Source of the DNA: Streptomyces reniochalinae | Lineage (GTDB): Bacteria; Actinomycetota; Actinomycetes; Streptomycetales; Streptomycetaceae | NCBI RefSeq assembly: GCF_003323735.1 | Contig: NZ_QOIM01000034.1 | Location: 124,001-188,000, forward strand | DNA length: 64,000 bases | Reading direction: 5' to 3' | In this document: piece by piece, positions 32,977 to 41,811 of the stretch | Numbering within the stretch: position 1 is the stretch's first letter | Layout of the letters: the number at the start of each line of letters is the position of its first letter | Notes under the pieces: model-generated | Databases searched by the model: none | What the model saw: the letters and a program-made list of their open reading frames with translations, nothing else | Told to the model about the DNA's origin: nothing | Translations under genes and position numbers: made by a program

Positions 32977-35253
32977 GTGACCGCCCCGCCCGCTCCCGAA
33001 CCGCACCGCACCCCACCCCGCGCCGAGGACGATCCCCTCGCCCTCGAACGTGCCCACCTGTCCGACTCCCGAGCCGCCCTGCGCGCCATGCGGGCGGACG
33101 CGGAGGCGCTCGACATCCGCGACGTGGCCGCGAACTGGGTCAACGCCGAGGTGCTCGCCTCCGGTATCGAGGCCCGTATCGCCTCCCTCGCCGACCTGGC
33201 CCACGCGCCGCTGTTCTTCGGCCGCCTCGACTACGGCACGTCGGACCCGTCGCATCCGAACCCGTCGCAGCGGCCGGAGACGTCGAAGGCGTCCGGGACA
33301 TCGAAGGGGCCGGCCGCCTCGGGGCACTCCTTCTACATCGGCCGTCGGCACGTCCACGACGCCGACGGCGACCCCATGGTCATCGACTGGCGTGCCCCCG
33401 TCTCGCAGCCGTTCTACCGCGCTTCCAAGAAGGACCCGCAGGACGTGACGCTGCGCCGCCGGTTCGGCTACACCGGCGGCGAGCTGACCGCCTACGAGGA
33501 CGAGCACCTGAGCGATCAGGGCGAGGCGGAACGCACCAGCGCGCTCCTCCAGGCGGAGATCGAACGGCCCCGCGTCGGACCGATGCGGGACATCGTCGCC
33601 ACGATCCAGCCGGAGCAGGACGAGATCGTGCGCGCCGGACTGGAGGGCACCGTCTGCGTCCAGGGAGCGCCGGGAACGGGCAAGACGGCGGTCGGCCTGC
33701 ACCGCGTGGCCTACCTGCTGTACGCGCACCGCGAGCGTCTGACCCGTACGGGCACGCTCGTCGTCGGCCCCAACGACTCCTTCCTGAGGTACATCGAACA
33801 GGTGCTGCCCGCGCTGGGCGAGGTGGAGGCGCGGCAGACGACCGTCGAGGACCTGGTGGCACGCCCCGACGTACCGGTGCGCGGGGTGGACAGCGCCGAG
33901 GCGGCCCGTATCAAGGGCGACGCGCGCATGGCCGAGGTGCTGCGCCGGGCCGTGCGCTGCGGGGTGCGTCCCCTTCCGGGTGAACCGTGCGTGGTGGTGC
34001 GCGGCTCGCGGAGGTGGCGGGTGCCGGCCCACGAGATCGAGGAGGTGGTGCGCGAACTGCTGGAGCGGGACATGCGCTACGGGGCGGCGCGCGACGCACT
34101 GCCGCAGCGGATCGCGCACGCGGTGCTGCTGCGCATGGAGCAGGCCGGGGAGGCCCCCGACGACCGGGTCCAGGACGCGGTGGCGCGGAACACGGCGGTC
34201 AAGGCGGTCGTCAAGGAGGTGTGGCCCGCCGTCGACCCGGCGAAGCTGGTGCTGCGGCTGCTGTCGGACCCGGACTTCCTCGCCGAGCAGGCCGAGGGCG
34301 TGCTGAGCGAGGAGGAACAGCGGGCGGTCCTGTGGGAGAAACCGGCGCGGGGCGTCAAGAGCGCCAAGTGGTCCGCGGCGGACGTCGTCCTGGTGGACGA
34401 GGCCGCCGACCTGGTGCAGCGCACCCCGTCACTGGGCCACGTCGTGCTGGACGAGGCGCAGGACCTCTCCGCGATGCAGTACCGGGCGGTGGGGCGGCGC
34501 TGTTCGACCGGTTCGGCGACCGTACTGGGGGACCTGGCGCAGGGCACCACCCCGTGGGCGACCGAGAGCTGGGAGACCGCGCTGGAGCACCTGGGCAAGC
34601 CAGGTGCCGTGGTGGAGGAGCTGACCGAGGGGTTCCGCGTGCCGCGGGACGTCATCGCCTACGCCTCGCGCCTGCTGCCCTCGATCGCCCCCGCGCTGAC
34701 GCCCGCCACGTCCGTGAGGGAGTCGCCGGGCGACTTCTCGGTGCGTCGCGCGCCCACGGCGGACGACGGCGGGGACGCGCTCGCTGAGCTGGTGGTGGGC
34801 GCCTGCCGGGAGGCGCTGGAGCGGGAGGGTTCGGTCGGGCTGATCGCCGCCGCGTCGCGGCTGCCCGCCGTGACCGGAGCGCTGCGGGCCGCCGGGCTCG
34901 ACTTCCTCGCACCCGGTCAGGAGACCAGCGCCGACGCCCGGCTGACCCTCGTTCCGGCGACGCTGGCCAAGGGTCTGGAGTACGACTACGTGGTGCTGGA
35001 CGAGCCGGCCGCGATCGTCGCGGACGAGCCCGACCTGCGCACCGGTCTGCGGCGGCTGTACGTGTCACTGACCCGAGCGGTCTCCGGGCTCGCCGTGGTG
35101 CACGCCGAACCGCTCCCCGCGGCCCTGACGGCGGAACCGGCCCGGCGCGAGGCACCCGCGGGGGTGGCCTGGGAAGGAGGGGCGTCAGCGGACGCGGCGT
35201 CCACATCCCCGCCCGTCCGGGGCCGAATCGTCCACAGCCGTCCACAGCGGTGA
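32977..35253 (+). CDS. helD: HelD-family RNA polymerase recycling ATPase
   Basis: A 758-residue superfamily 1 (UvrD-like) ATPase. The N-terminal arm is a coiled segment (ALERAHLSDSRAALRAMRAD), and FYIGRRHVHDADGDPMVIDW with FGYTGGELTAYEDEHL is typical of HelD. Walker A is GAPGTGKTAVGLH (Lys236), Walker B LDEAQDLSAMQ, and later motifs are TEGFRVPRDVIAYAS, TLAKGLEYDYVVLDEPA and LYVSLTRAVSGLAVVH. HelD proteins displace nucleic acid from stalled RNA polymerase; a Streptomyces relative (HelR) protects against rifamycins. It starts at GTG with CGGAGG upstream and stands alone. Confidence 0.9.
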   Translation: MTAPPAPEPHRTPPRAEDDPLALERAHLSDSRAALRAMRADAEALDIRDVAANWVNAEVLASGIEARIASLADLAHAPLFFGRLDYGTSDPSHPNPSQRPETSKASGTSKGPAASGHSFYIGRRHVHDADGDPMVIDWRAPVSQPFYRASKKDPQDVTLRRRFGYTGGELTAYEDEHLSDQGEAERTSALLQAEIERPRVGPMRDIVATIQPEQDEIVRAGLEGTVCVQGAPGTGKTAVGLHRVAYLLYAHRERLTRTGTLVVGPNDSFLRYIEQVLPALGEVEARQTTVEDLVARPDVPVRGVDSAEAARIKGDARMAEVLRRAVRCGVRPLPGEPCVVVRGSRRWRVPAHEIEEVVRELLERDMRYGAARDALPQRIAHAVLLRMEQAGEAPDDRVQDAVARNTAVKAVVKEVWPAVDPAKLVLRLLSDPDFLAEQAEGVLSEEEQRAVLWEKPARGVKSAKWSAADVVLVDEAADLVQRTPSLGHVVLDEAQDLSAMQYRAVGRRCSTGSATVLGDLAQGTTPWATESWETALEHLGKPGAVVEELTEGFRVPRDVIAYASRLLPSIAPALTPATSVRESPGDFSVRRAPTADDGGDALAELVVGACREALEREGSVGLIAAASRLPAVTGALRAAGLDFLAPGQETSADARLTLVPATLAKGLEYDYVVLDEPAAIVADEPDLRTGLRRLYVSLTRAVSGLAVVHAEPLPAALTAEPARREAPAGVAWEGGASADAASTSPPVRGRIVHSRPQR

Positions 35254-35324
35254 CGGGGCAGTCGGTGTGAGGCCGTAACGTAGACGTTTGTCCGCTCACG
35301 TCCGAGCACGCCAGGAGTAGCGCC

Positions 35325-36419
35325 GTGCACCACCTTTCCTACGGGGATGTCAAAACCGCCGCTGATCGGGTCGCCGACCGCGTGCGCCCAGTCACGGTCG
35401 CGCGTGCGGACGCGGGCTCCCCGGGCGCCGGGGCCGACGCGGGCGGCTGGGAGCTGTACTTCGCGCTGGAGTTCATGCAGCACACCGGCAGCTTCAAGGC
35501 GCGCGGTGCGCTCAACTTCCTGCTGGCGCACCGCGAGCAGGGCGAGCTCCCCGACGCGGGCGTCACTTTGGCCTCAGGCGGCAACGCGGGGCTCGCCTGT
35601 GCCTGGGCGGCACGGGGCCTGGGCGTGCCCGCCACCGTCTTCCTCCCGGAAACCGCCCCCCGGACGAAGGTCGAGCGTCTGCGCGCGTACGGCGCCGACG
35701 TCCGCCTCGCGGGCACCGAGTACGCGGAAGCGGCCGCGGCGTGCGAGGCGTTCGCCGCCGACACCGGTGCGCTGCCCTCCCACGCCTACGATCATCCGCT
35801 GATCGCGGCGGGCGCGGGCACGATGGTGGAGGAGATCCGCGCCCAGGTTCCGCTGATCGACACGGTGGTGGTCGCCGTGGGCGGCGGCGGTCTGTTCGCC
35901 GGGGTCGCCGCGGCGGCCCAGCATCACGGGATCAGGGTCGTGGCCGTCGAGCCGGAGCGCTGCCGCGCCCTGAACGCCGCGCTGGAGGCCGGCCGCGTCG
36001 TCGACGTGGAGGTCGACTCCGTCGCCGCCGACTCCCTCGGCGCCCGCCGCGCCACCCCCATGGCGCTGGCCGCAGCGGGCCACCGCAACGTGCGGTCCGT
36101 CCTCGTCGGCGACGAGGCGGTCGTCGCCGCGCGCCACGGGCTGTGGGAGCGGTACAGGCTCGCGGTGGAGAACGCCGCGGGCACCGCCGTCGCGGGGGTC
36201 GCCGGCGTCGCGGGATGCGGCAACGAGCACGCGCCGTACGTGCCCGCGGCCGGGGAGCGGGTCGCCGTCGTGCTGTGCGGGTCCAACGCGGACCCGGCCG
36301 AGCTGTCCCGGGACGCCGAGCCGTCCCGGGACGCCGAGCCGTCGCAGGACGCGGGGCACCCCACGGCCGCCGAGTCCGACGGCTCCGCCCCCGCCGTCGC
36401 CGACACCTCCCTGGGCTGA
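35325..36419 (+). CDS. PLP-dependent threonine/serine dehydratase-like protein
   Basis: A 364-residue fold-type II PLP enzyme that would deaminate threonine or serine to the 2-oxo acid. The PLP lysine lies in HTGSFKARGALNFLL, followed by ASGGNAGLACAWAARGLGVP and AVGGGGLFAGVAAAAQHHG, the glycine loop that holds the phosphate. No ACT regulatory domain is present, so it is of the catabolic or racemase-like type. The last 35 residues are low complexity with repeated SRDAEP units. GTG at 35325 follows CCAGGAGTAG. The exact substrate is uncertain. Confidence 0.87.
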   Translation: MHHLSYGDVKTAADRVADRVRPVTVARADAGSPGAGADAGGWELYFALEFMQHTGSFKARGALNFLLAHREQGELPDAGVTLASGGNAGLACAWAARGLGVPATVFLPETAPRTKVERLRAYGADVRLAGTEYAEAAAACEAFAADTGALPSHAYDHPLIAAGAGTMVEEIRAQVPLIDTVVVAVGGGGLFAGVAAAAQHHGIRVVAVEPERCRALNAALEAGRVVDVEVDSVAADSLGARRATPMALAAAGHRNVRSVLVGDEAVVAARHGLWERYRLAVENAAGTAVAGVAGVAGCGNEHAPYVPAAGERVAVVLCGSNADPAELSRDAEPSRDAEPSQDAGHPTAAESDGSAPAVADTSLG

Positions 36420-36435
36420 CCCCGCCCTTCGCCTC

Positions 36436-36733
36436 TCAGTCCACCCGCCGCGCCCGGCTCTCCGCGACACGGAGCACCTCCGTGAGGGCCTGGGCCGCGG
36501 CCTCCAGAGCCAACCGCAACGCGAGGGCCCCGGCGGCGGGCTCCTCCCACGTGCCGCGGGCCTCCTCCAAGGCGGCCCGCGCACGCGCCGGCCGCCGCGC
36601 CTCCACCTCGTCGGCGAACCCCGCGATGACCCCGTCCGCCTTCCCCCACCGGATAACAGGGCTTCCCCACGTCACTCACCCAGGGCAGCAGCCGCATCTC
36701 GATGGGGGTGTCGGGGCTGTTCTCTTTGTGCAT
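36436..36733 (-). pseudogene. frameshifted small gene of the 'MRLLPW' family beside an XRE regulator
   Basis: The ATG at 36733 gives MHKENSPDTPIEMRLLPWVS and then DVGKPCYPVGEG. I recognise MRLLPW-x(5)-GKPCY as the start of a small Streptomyces protein often beside XRE regulators. The expected continuation (VIAGFADEVEARRPARARAA to LTEVLRVAESRARRVD) is in another frame, so a one-base shift lies near 36650 in a G-rich run. Read from a GTG at 36675, the second half alone would be a 79-residue protein. About 98 residues are restored if the shift is removed. Confidence 0.55.
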
Positions 36734-36762
36734 ACGGGCACGTGATGGGTGGCCGGGCACGT

Positions 36763-36787
36763 GAGCGGACACAATGTGTGTCCGCTC
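36763..36787 (-). terminator. perfect hairpin after the XRE remnant
   Basis: GAGCGGACACA pairs with TGTGTCCGCTC over 11 bp with a 3-base loop, directly after the stop of the XRE gene. It separates that gene from the frameshifted small gene and probably ends transcription. Two direct copies of GGGCACGTGA (36736 and 36755) lie next to it. Confidence 0.6.
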
Positions 36788-36788
36788 G

Positions 36789-37277
36789 TCACGCCGGCAT
36801 GACGCCGATCCTGGTGGCCAACCGGGCCGCCCGGCGGCGCCGTTGGGGGCTCCTGTGGGCCGACTCCTCCAGCAGGATGCGGCGGGCGTAGCCGTTGTAG
36901 CGGATCGTCTCGGGTGCGGCCTCGTAGGCCAGCGCCAAGGCGGTGACGGACTCCTCCGGGCGGCCGTCGAGCTGGTAGGCGCGAGCACGTTCGATGTGGT
37001 GCCGGGCCCGGCGCGGCCGGGAGGGCAACGCGGCGGTGTCGGCGGCCGCCGCCTGGCGGGAGCCTTCCGCGCCCACGCGGAGCACTTTCGCGAGCCGCAG
37101 CACCATGGGCGGCTTCGGCATCTGCAAACGTCCGCCCTCGATCTGCTTCACCCAGCTCGCGGACCGGCCCACCAGCCCGGCCAGCACCTCGCGGCTCATC
37201 CCCCGCCGCACCCGCAGCACCCGGACGCGCTGTCCGAACGCCACGGTCTCCGCGACACCGTCCCCACCCCGGCCCAT
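36789..37277 (-). CDS. XRE-family regulator, apparently missing its middle part
   Basis: A 162-residue protein. Residues 8-70 are a helix-turn-helix (VAFGQRVRVLRVRRGMSREV, LVGRSASWVKQIEGGR). The C-terminal half (HIERARAYQLDGRPEESVTA, LALAYEAAPETIRYNGYARR, ARLATRIGVMPA) matches the last TPR-like repeats of the approximately 400-residue HTH-TPR regulators of Streptomyces. The 230 residues usually in between are absent, so this looks like an internal in-frame deletion. It may still bind DNA. Its neighbour is also decayed. Confidence 0.7.
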   Translation of the reverse strand: MGRGGDGVAETVAFGQRVRVLRVRRGMSREVLAGLVGRSASWVKQIEGGRLQMPKPPMVLRLAKVLRVGAEGSRQAAAADTAALPSRPRRARHHIERARAYQLDGRPEESVTALALAYEAAPETIRYNGYARRILLEESAHRSPQRRRRAARLATRIGVMPA

Positions 37278-37490
37278 CGCGCCACCTCTTCCGGCCAGCT
37301 TCTCCGCTCAGCATAGGTACCGGCGCACGGGGCGCACCCCCTGTGACGAGCAAGTGGCCCCGCCCCGCGCCGAGTACGGGCGCCCCTGCCCTGCGAATGT
37401 CACCATCTCGTCACACGGCGAACCGGCCGTGAACTCGCGTAGGCGCTCCGGCATCACATCTTGCGGTAACGACAGATAGGGAGCTGGGAA

Positions 37491-38228
37491 ATGCGTCGTA
37501 CACGCTCACGTTGGATCGCTCTGCCGCTGGCGGCCGCCGCCCTGACGCTGGCCGGGGCCGGCTACGCCACGGCCGTGGACCCGTCGCCCGCGGGCGCTGC
37601 GGGCGGGTCCGCCCGTGCCGCCTCCGCTCCGTGCCTGGCGGACTCGACCACGCTGGTGGGCGATCTGGACGGTGACGGCCGCGCGGACCGGATCACCAAC
37701 CCGGGCCACACCGGCACCAAGATGACCGTCGAGTGGGGCGACAAGGACGGCTCGTTCGGTGAGAAGCACACCGTGCGGGACCTGGTCGGCGCGAAGAAGG
37801 GCGAGGACGTGGCCGCCGCGGTCGCCGACTTCGACAACGACGGCAAGCTCGACATGGTGCTCAACGTCATCGAGCCTTCCGGCGGTGACGACCCGTCCAC
37901 GGCCAGCCTCGCCGAGTACCGTCCGGGTCCGCTCAACCGCATCGACCTCACCTCGCCCGACGCCGTGCACTCCGACATCGGCGACCACGGCGAGGTCGAG
38001 GGACTGAGCGTCGCCCGGTACAACGACGACGACACCCCCGACCTGGCGGTCCTCAACCACATCGGTGACGGCATGGTGCACCGCGAGGCGCGCCTCTCGC
38101 AGCCGGGCGGCGGCCTCGGGGACTACGACGGCGTGGCCAACGGGAAGTACGGCGAGTCCGGCACCTGGGGCGAGCCGCCGGCCATGCCCACCGACGGCTG
38201 GTCGCAGTTCTTCACGTCCTGCGCGTAG
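37491..38228 (+). CDS. secreted protein with FG-GAP/VCBS-type calcium-binding repeats
   Basis: A 245-residue exported protein. The signal peptide is RSRWIALPLAAAALTLAGAG with an Ala-rich cleavage region. The mature part holds three Asp-rich loops spaced as in FG-GAP repeats (VGDLDGDGRADRI, VADFDNDGKLDMV, VARYNDDDTPDLAV) that should bind calcium and form blades of a small propeller. Two Cys, one after the signal (APCLADS) and one at the end (FTSCA), could form a disulfide. Three blades are too few for a full propeller. Role unknown; it is likely cell-surface or extracellular. Confidence 0.82.
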   Translation: MRRTRSRWIALPLAAAALTLAGAGYATAVDPSPAGAAGGSARAASAPCLADSTTLVGDLDGDGRADRITNPGHTGTKMTVEWGDKDGSFGEKHTVRDLVGAKKGEDVAAAVADFDNDGKLDMVLNVIEPSGGDDPSTASLAEYRPGPLNRIDLTSPDAVHSDIGDHGEVEGLSVARYNDDDTPDLAVLNHIGDGMVHREARLSQPGGGLGDYDGVANGKYGESGTWGEPPAMPTDGWSQFFTSCA

Positions 38229-38566
38229 TCACCACGTCGTCGACGCCACAGACTTCACCGGCTCCACCTCCGGCTCCACCGAGTGACCGGTGGAGCCGGG
38301 CCCGTGGCGGGCCTTCCGGGGCGGCACCCGCGCGCCGGCGGGGTGCCGCCCCTTGGCGTGCCGCCCCCGCCCCGCCGGGTTCGCCGCGCGCCGTCTGCGC
38401 ACGCGCACGGACCCGCTCTCGGGCGCGGCGCTGACGGTCTCGGCATGGTGGCCCTCGCCCTCGCCGCCGCCACGGCCTCGGTGACCGCCCCCCGTCGCCT
38501 CCGCCGTGCCACAGGGAGGCGCCCCGGGCCCGCGGGCACCGCGTCCCGGAGGTTCGCGCCCGGCGC
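38229..38566. other. intergenic region between convergent genes
   Basis: The 338-base gap between the convergent FG-GAP and cutC genes holds one hairpin terminator at 38270-38299. The rest is GC-rich with no convincing gene or repeat. Confidence 0.5.
38270..38299 (+). terminator. hairpin terminator after the FG-GAP gene
   Basis: CCGGCTCCACC pairs with GGTGGAGCCGG over 11 perfect base pairs with an 8-base loop, 42 bases after the stop codon. Confidence 0.7.
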
Positions 38567-39271
38567 TCACGCGCCGTCCAGCGCCTCCCGCCAGGCGCGG
38601 ACGGCTGCCGGGTCGACGGGGGTGTCCCAGCCCTGGGGGCGGGCGGCGCCGCCGATGTGGAAGGCGGTGATTCCGGCTCGGCTCAGGCCGGGGACGTGGG
38701 AGAGGGTGAGGCCGCCGCCCACCATCAGCCGGGGGCGGTAGCCGGGCTCTTTGGCCGTGGTGCGGGCGGCCTCGGCCAGCAGGACGTCGTAGCCGTCGGT
38801 GACGCCGTCCGGTGAGCCGGCCGTGAGGTAGGTGTCGAGTCCTGGCGCCTCGGCGAGCTGCTTGCGCAGGGCGTCGCGGTCGGCGGCGCGGTCGATGGCG
38901 CGGTGGAACGTCCACGGGCAGCCCGCGACGGCGTCCGTCACCGCTTCGACGGCCCGCAGGTCGGCCTGGCCCGAGTCGTCGAGGAAGCCGAGGACGAACT
39001 CGTCGGCGCCCTCGGCCCGCAGGGTGCGGGCCCGCTCGCGCAGTGCCGCGACGCCGGTGTCGCCTCCGGTTCGGAAGCCGTCGGCGAGCCGCAGCATCAC
39101 CCGTAGGGGGATGGCGACGGCCGCCCGGATGGCGGTGAAGGTCTCCAGCGCCGGAGTCAGCCCGTCGGCGGCCATGTCGGCGACAACCTCAAGGCGGTCG
39201 GCCCCTCCGGCCTCCGCGGCGGCCGCGTCCTCCGCACTGAGCGCGATCACCTCAAGAATTGGTCTAGACAT
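38567..39271 (-). CDS. cutC: CutC-family protein
   Basis: A 234-residue TIM-barrel protein of the CutC family. It starts MSRPILEVIALSAEDAAAAE, followed by GGADRLEVVADMAADGLTP, FVLGFLDDSGQADLRAVEAV, WTFHRAIDRAADRD and RLMVGGGLTLSHVPGL, all family blocks. CutC was first tied to copper tolerance, but that role is disputed and the biochemical activity is not settled. The ATG at 39271 lies inside a TCTAGA palindrome. It is divergent from the HD-domain gene. Confidence 0.9.
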   Translation of the reverse strand: MSRPILEVIALSAEDAAAAEAGGADRLEVVADMAADGLTPALETFTAIRAAVAIPLRVMLRLADGFRTGGDTGVAALRERARTLRAEGADEFVLGFLDDSGQADLRAVEAVTDAVAGCPWTFHRAIDRAADRDALRKQLAEAPGLDTYLTAGSPDGVTDGYDVLLAEAARTTAKEPGYRPRLMVGGGLTLSHVPGLSRAGITAFHIGGAARPQGWDTPVDPAAVRAWREALDGA

Positions 39272-39362
39272 ATCGCACAGACTGCCATACGGCGGCGACC
39301 GCCGGAAGACACCGGGCCCTCCGTCCGGCCGGACGCCCCGCACGGTGCACCACAATGGGGAG

Positions 39363-40217
39363 ATGGCGACGACGGACCCGCACAGCAACGAACCCGCCGA
39401 TTCCTCCCGTGCCGTTTCCTCCCGTTCCGGCAACCCCGTCCGTTCCGGCGACCCGGCCCCATCCGCCGCCCCCGGGACAGGGGACGGCACGGGCACCGGC
39501 ACCGCCGGCCACGCGCCCGGGTCCGTGGCACACGCCGCCCTCCTCCTCCGTTGGGACACCCTGCTGCGCAGCGCCCGGGGCGGCACCGAAGGGCCCGACC
39601 CGGCCCCGTACGGCGAGGACCTCCTGCACCGCTGGGCCGAACCCCACCGCCGGTACCACGCGACCGCCCACCTGAGCGCCGTACTCGACCGCGTCGAGGA
39701 GCTGACCGCCCGCCTGGACGAGCCCGTACCGGCCGGGGACACCGGGGACGAACCCGCCCTGAACCGGTGCGATCCGGACGCCGTCCGCCTCGCCGCCTGG
39801 TTCCACGACGCCGTCTACCGCCCCGACCGCAGCGAGAACGAGGAGCGCAGCGCCCGCCTCGCCGAACGGGCCCTCCCCGAGGCGGGCGTGCCCGCACGCC
39901 GCACCGCCGAGGTCGCCCGCCTCGTCCGCCTCACCGTCACCCACGACCCGGCTCCGGACGACGTCAACGGCGCGCTTCTGTGCGACGCGGACCTGGCCGT
40001 CCTCGCGGGGTCGCCCGAGGAGTACGCGCACTACGCCGCCGAAGTGCGCCAGGAGTACGCGTTCGTCCCGGACGCCGCCTTCCGTGAGGGCCGCACCGCC
40101 GTCCTCCGGCAGCTCCTCTGCCTCCCCCACCTCTTCCGCACCGCCTACGCCCGCGGCCACTGGGAGCAGCCCGCCCGCCACAACCTGACGACGGAGCTGC
40201 GCCTGCTCGCCGCCTGA
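39363..40217 (+). CDS. HD-domain metal-dependent phosphohydrolase
   Basis: A 284-residue protein. After a 50-residue Ser/Pro/Gly-rich start comes a helical HD fold: LHRWAEPHRRYHATAHLSAV (with the first His), LAAWFHDAVYRPDRSENEE (the HD pair that binds metal), LVRLTVTHDPAPDD and CDADLAVLAGSPEEYAHYAA (final Asp). This matches the small HD-superfamily 'predicted metal-dependent phosphohydrolase' group, whose nucleotide substrate is unknown. The ATG at 39363 fits the N-terminus; the frame is open further upstream across cutC but is not coding there. Confidence 0.85.
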   Translation: MATTDPHSNEPADSSRAVSSRSGNPVRSGDPAPSAAPGTGDGTGTGTAGHAPGSVAHAALLLRWDTLLRSARGGTEGPDPAPYGEDLLHRWAEPHRRYHATAHLSAVLDRVEELTARLDEPVPAGDTGDEPALNRCDPDAVRLAAWFHDAVYRPDRSENEERSARLAERALPEAGVPARRTAEVARLVRLTVTHDPAPDDVNGALLCDADLAVLAGSPEEYAHYAAEVRQEYAFVPDAAFREGRTAVLRQLLCLPHLFRTAYARGHWEQPARHNLTTELRLLAA

Positions 40218-40305
40218 ACCCTGGCCGGGAGCCCTCCCCGGTAGCCCTGCCGGGAGGCGCCGGGCCGGTGGGAATGCCACCGGCCGTGGCCGGGTTGAGC
40301 ACGGC

Positions 40306-41553
40306 ATGCCCTCCACACCCGGGACCGACAAGCCGTCGGCCGTCCGTATCCCGCTTTCTGTCTACATACTGGGCCTGTCCGTCTTCGCGCTGGGGACCTC
40401 CGAGTTCATGCTGTCGGGCATCCTCCAACCCCTCGCCAGGGACCTGGGGGTGTCGATCCCGAAGGCGGGGCTGCTGGTGTCGGCGTTCGCGGTGGGCATG
40501 GTGGTGGGCGCACCGGTGCTGGCCGCCGCCACGCTGCGGCTGCCACGGCGTACGACGCTGGTCGGGCTGCTGGCCGTCTTCATGCTGGGGCAGGTCGCCG
40601 GGGCCCTGGCACCCACGTACGAGGTGCTGTTCGTCTCGCGCGTCCTCTCCGCGCTGGCCTGCGCCGGATTCTGGGCGGTGGGCGCGGCCGTGGCCGTCTC
40701 GCTGGTGCCGGGGAACGCGCGGGCGCGCGCCATGGCGATCATGGTGGGCGGGCTGAGCGTCGCCAACATCGCCGGGGTGCCCGCCGGTTCGTTCCTGGGG
40801 CAGCAGGCCGGGTGGCGCTCGGCGTTCTGGGCGGTGGCCGCCCTGGCCGCCGTCGGCCTCGTCGGCGTCCTGATGCTGGTGCCCCGTACCGCCGTGCCGA
40901 CGGGGGACGACGCGCCCAACCTCCGCCGCGAGCTGCGCATCTACCGCGACAAGCAGGTGTGGCTCGCGCTGGTGACCATCGCGCTGAACGCCGGCGCCGT
41001 CTTCGCCCTCTTCTCCTACCTGGCGCCGCTGCTCACCGACGTGGCGGGGCTGCCCGAGAGCTGGGTGCCGAGCGTGCTCGCGCTGTTCGGCGTCGGCGGT
41101 CTTCTCGGCACGGTGATCGGCGGCCGCATCGCGGACGCGCACCTGTTCGGCACGATGTACGGCGGTATCGCCGCGTCCACAGCCGTTCTGGCACTGCTCG
41201 CCCTGCTGGCCGAGTACCGTTTCGCGGCGGTCGCCCTCGCCCTCATGCTCGGCGTGACCGCCTTCACCACGGCGCCCGCCCTCAACGCCCGGATGTTCAA
41301 CGCCGCCGATGCGGCGCCCACCCTCGCCGGGGCCACCACGACGGCCTCGTTCAACATCGGCAACACGGTGGGCCCCTGGCTGGGCGGCCTGGCCATCTCC
41401 GCCGGGTGGGGGTACGCGGCGGTCGCGTGGGTCGGTGCGGCGATGGCGGCGGCCGGGGTGGCCACGACGGCCGTCTCCTCCCGCGTCCACGCCCGCTCCC
41501 GGGTGGTGGCCGCCTCCTCCACGGCGCAGCACAAGGAGTACGCCGAAGCCTGA
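40306..41553 (+). CDS. MFS exporter of the Cmx/CmrA chloramphenicol-efflux family
   Basis: A 415-residue DHA1-type drug exporter with 12 helices. The start LSVYILGLSVFALGTSEFML (motif D1), helix four with VSRVLSALACAGFWAVGAAV and motif C-like GLSVANIAGVPAGSFLGQQA match the Streptomyces Cml/Cmx chloramphenicol pumps and their relatives such as AraJ. Actual drug range cannot be read from sequence. It has no divergent regulator. A MITE follows 16 bases after its stop. Confidence 0.85.
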   Translation: MPSTPGTDKPSAVRIPLSVYILGLSVFALGTSEFMLSGILQPLARDLGVSIPKAGLLVSAFAVGMVVGAPVLAAATLRLPRRTTLVGLLAVFMLGQVAGALAPTYEVLFVSRVLSALACAGFWAVGAAVAVSLVPGNARARAMAIMVGGLSVANIAGVPAGSFLGQQAGWRSAFWAVAALAAVGLVGVLMLVPRTAVPTGDDAPNLRRELRIYRDKQVWLALVTIALNAGAVFALFSYLAPLLTDVAGLPESWVPSVLALFGVGGLLGTVIGGRIADAHLFGTMYGGIAASTAVLALLALLAEYRFAAVALALMLGVTAFTTAPALNARMFNAADAAPTLAGATTTASFNIGNTVGPWLGGLAISAGWGYAAVAWVGAAMAAAGVATTAVSSRVHARSRVVAASSTAQHKEYAEA

Positions 41554-41569
41554 TCCCCGGGGGATCGCG

Positions 41570-41785
41570 CTAGGGAGTGTCTTCAAAGTAGCGGCGTCCG
41601 CCCGGAGGGCGGGCCTGGCGGTGTCTGGTGCGTGCGCTCGCAAGGCGGAGGAGGGAGTCCCTGCGTGGGGGCACCTCCCGGGGCGAGCGAAGCCGAGCCC
41701 TGGGGGAAGCGGCGACCGACGACAACGCCGCGAGCGTGCGTGCCAGGCGCCGCCAGGCAGGCGGGACTTTGAAGACACGACCTAG
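41570..41785. mobile_element. MITE of about 208 bp flanked by CTAG duplications
   Basis: The ends GGAGTGTCTTCAAAG (41574-41588) and CTTTGAAGACACGAC (41767-41781) are inverted repeats with 12 matching bases in a row (TGTCTTCAAAG plus one). Each end is bounded by CTAG (41570-41573 and 41782-41785), which fits a 4-base target duplication. Inside, the arms remain imperfectly complementary (GTGTCTGGTGCGTGCGCTCGC against GCGCCTGGCACGCACGCTCGC), so the whole element folds as a long hairpin. It encodes no protein. A YTAR-type 4-base target is known for IS5 and IS701 relatives, which could move it in trans. Confidence 0.75.
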
Positions 41786-41811
41786 GACGCCCGGCGGGCG
41801 CCGCCCCCGGG

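Noticed and set aside
36436..36675. A separate intact 79-residue gene starting at GTG 36675
   Set aside because: The conserved MRLLPW...GKPCY start lies upstream in another frame, so the short reading is better explained as the second half of a frameshifted gene.
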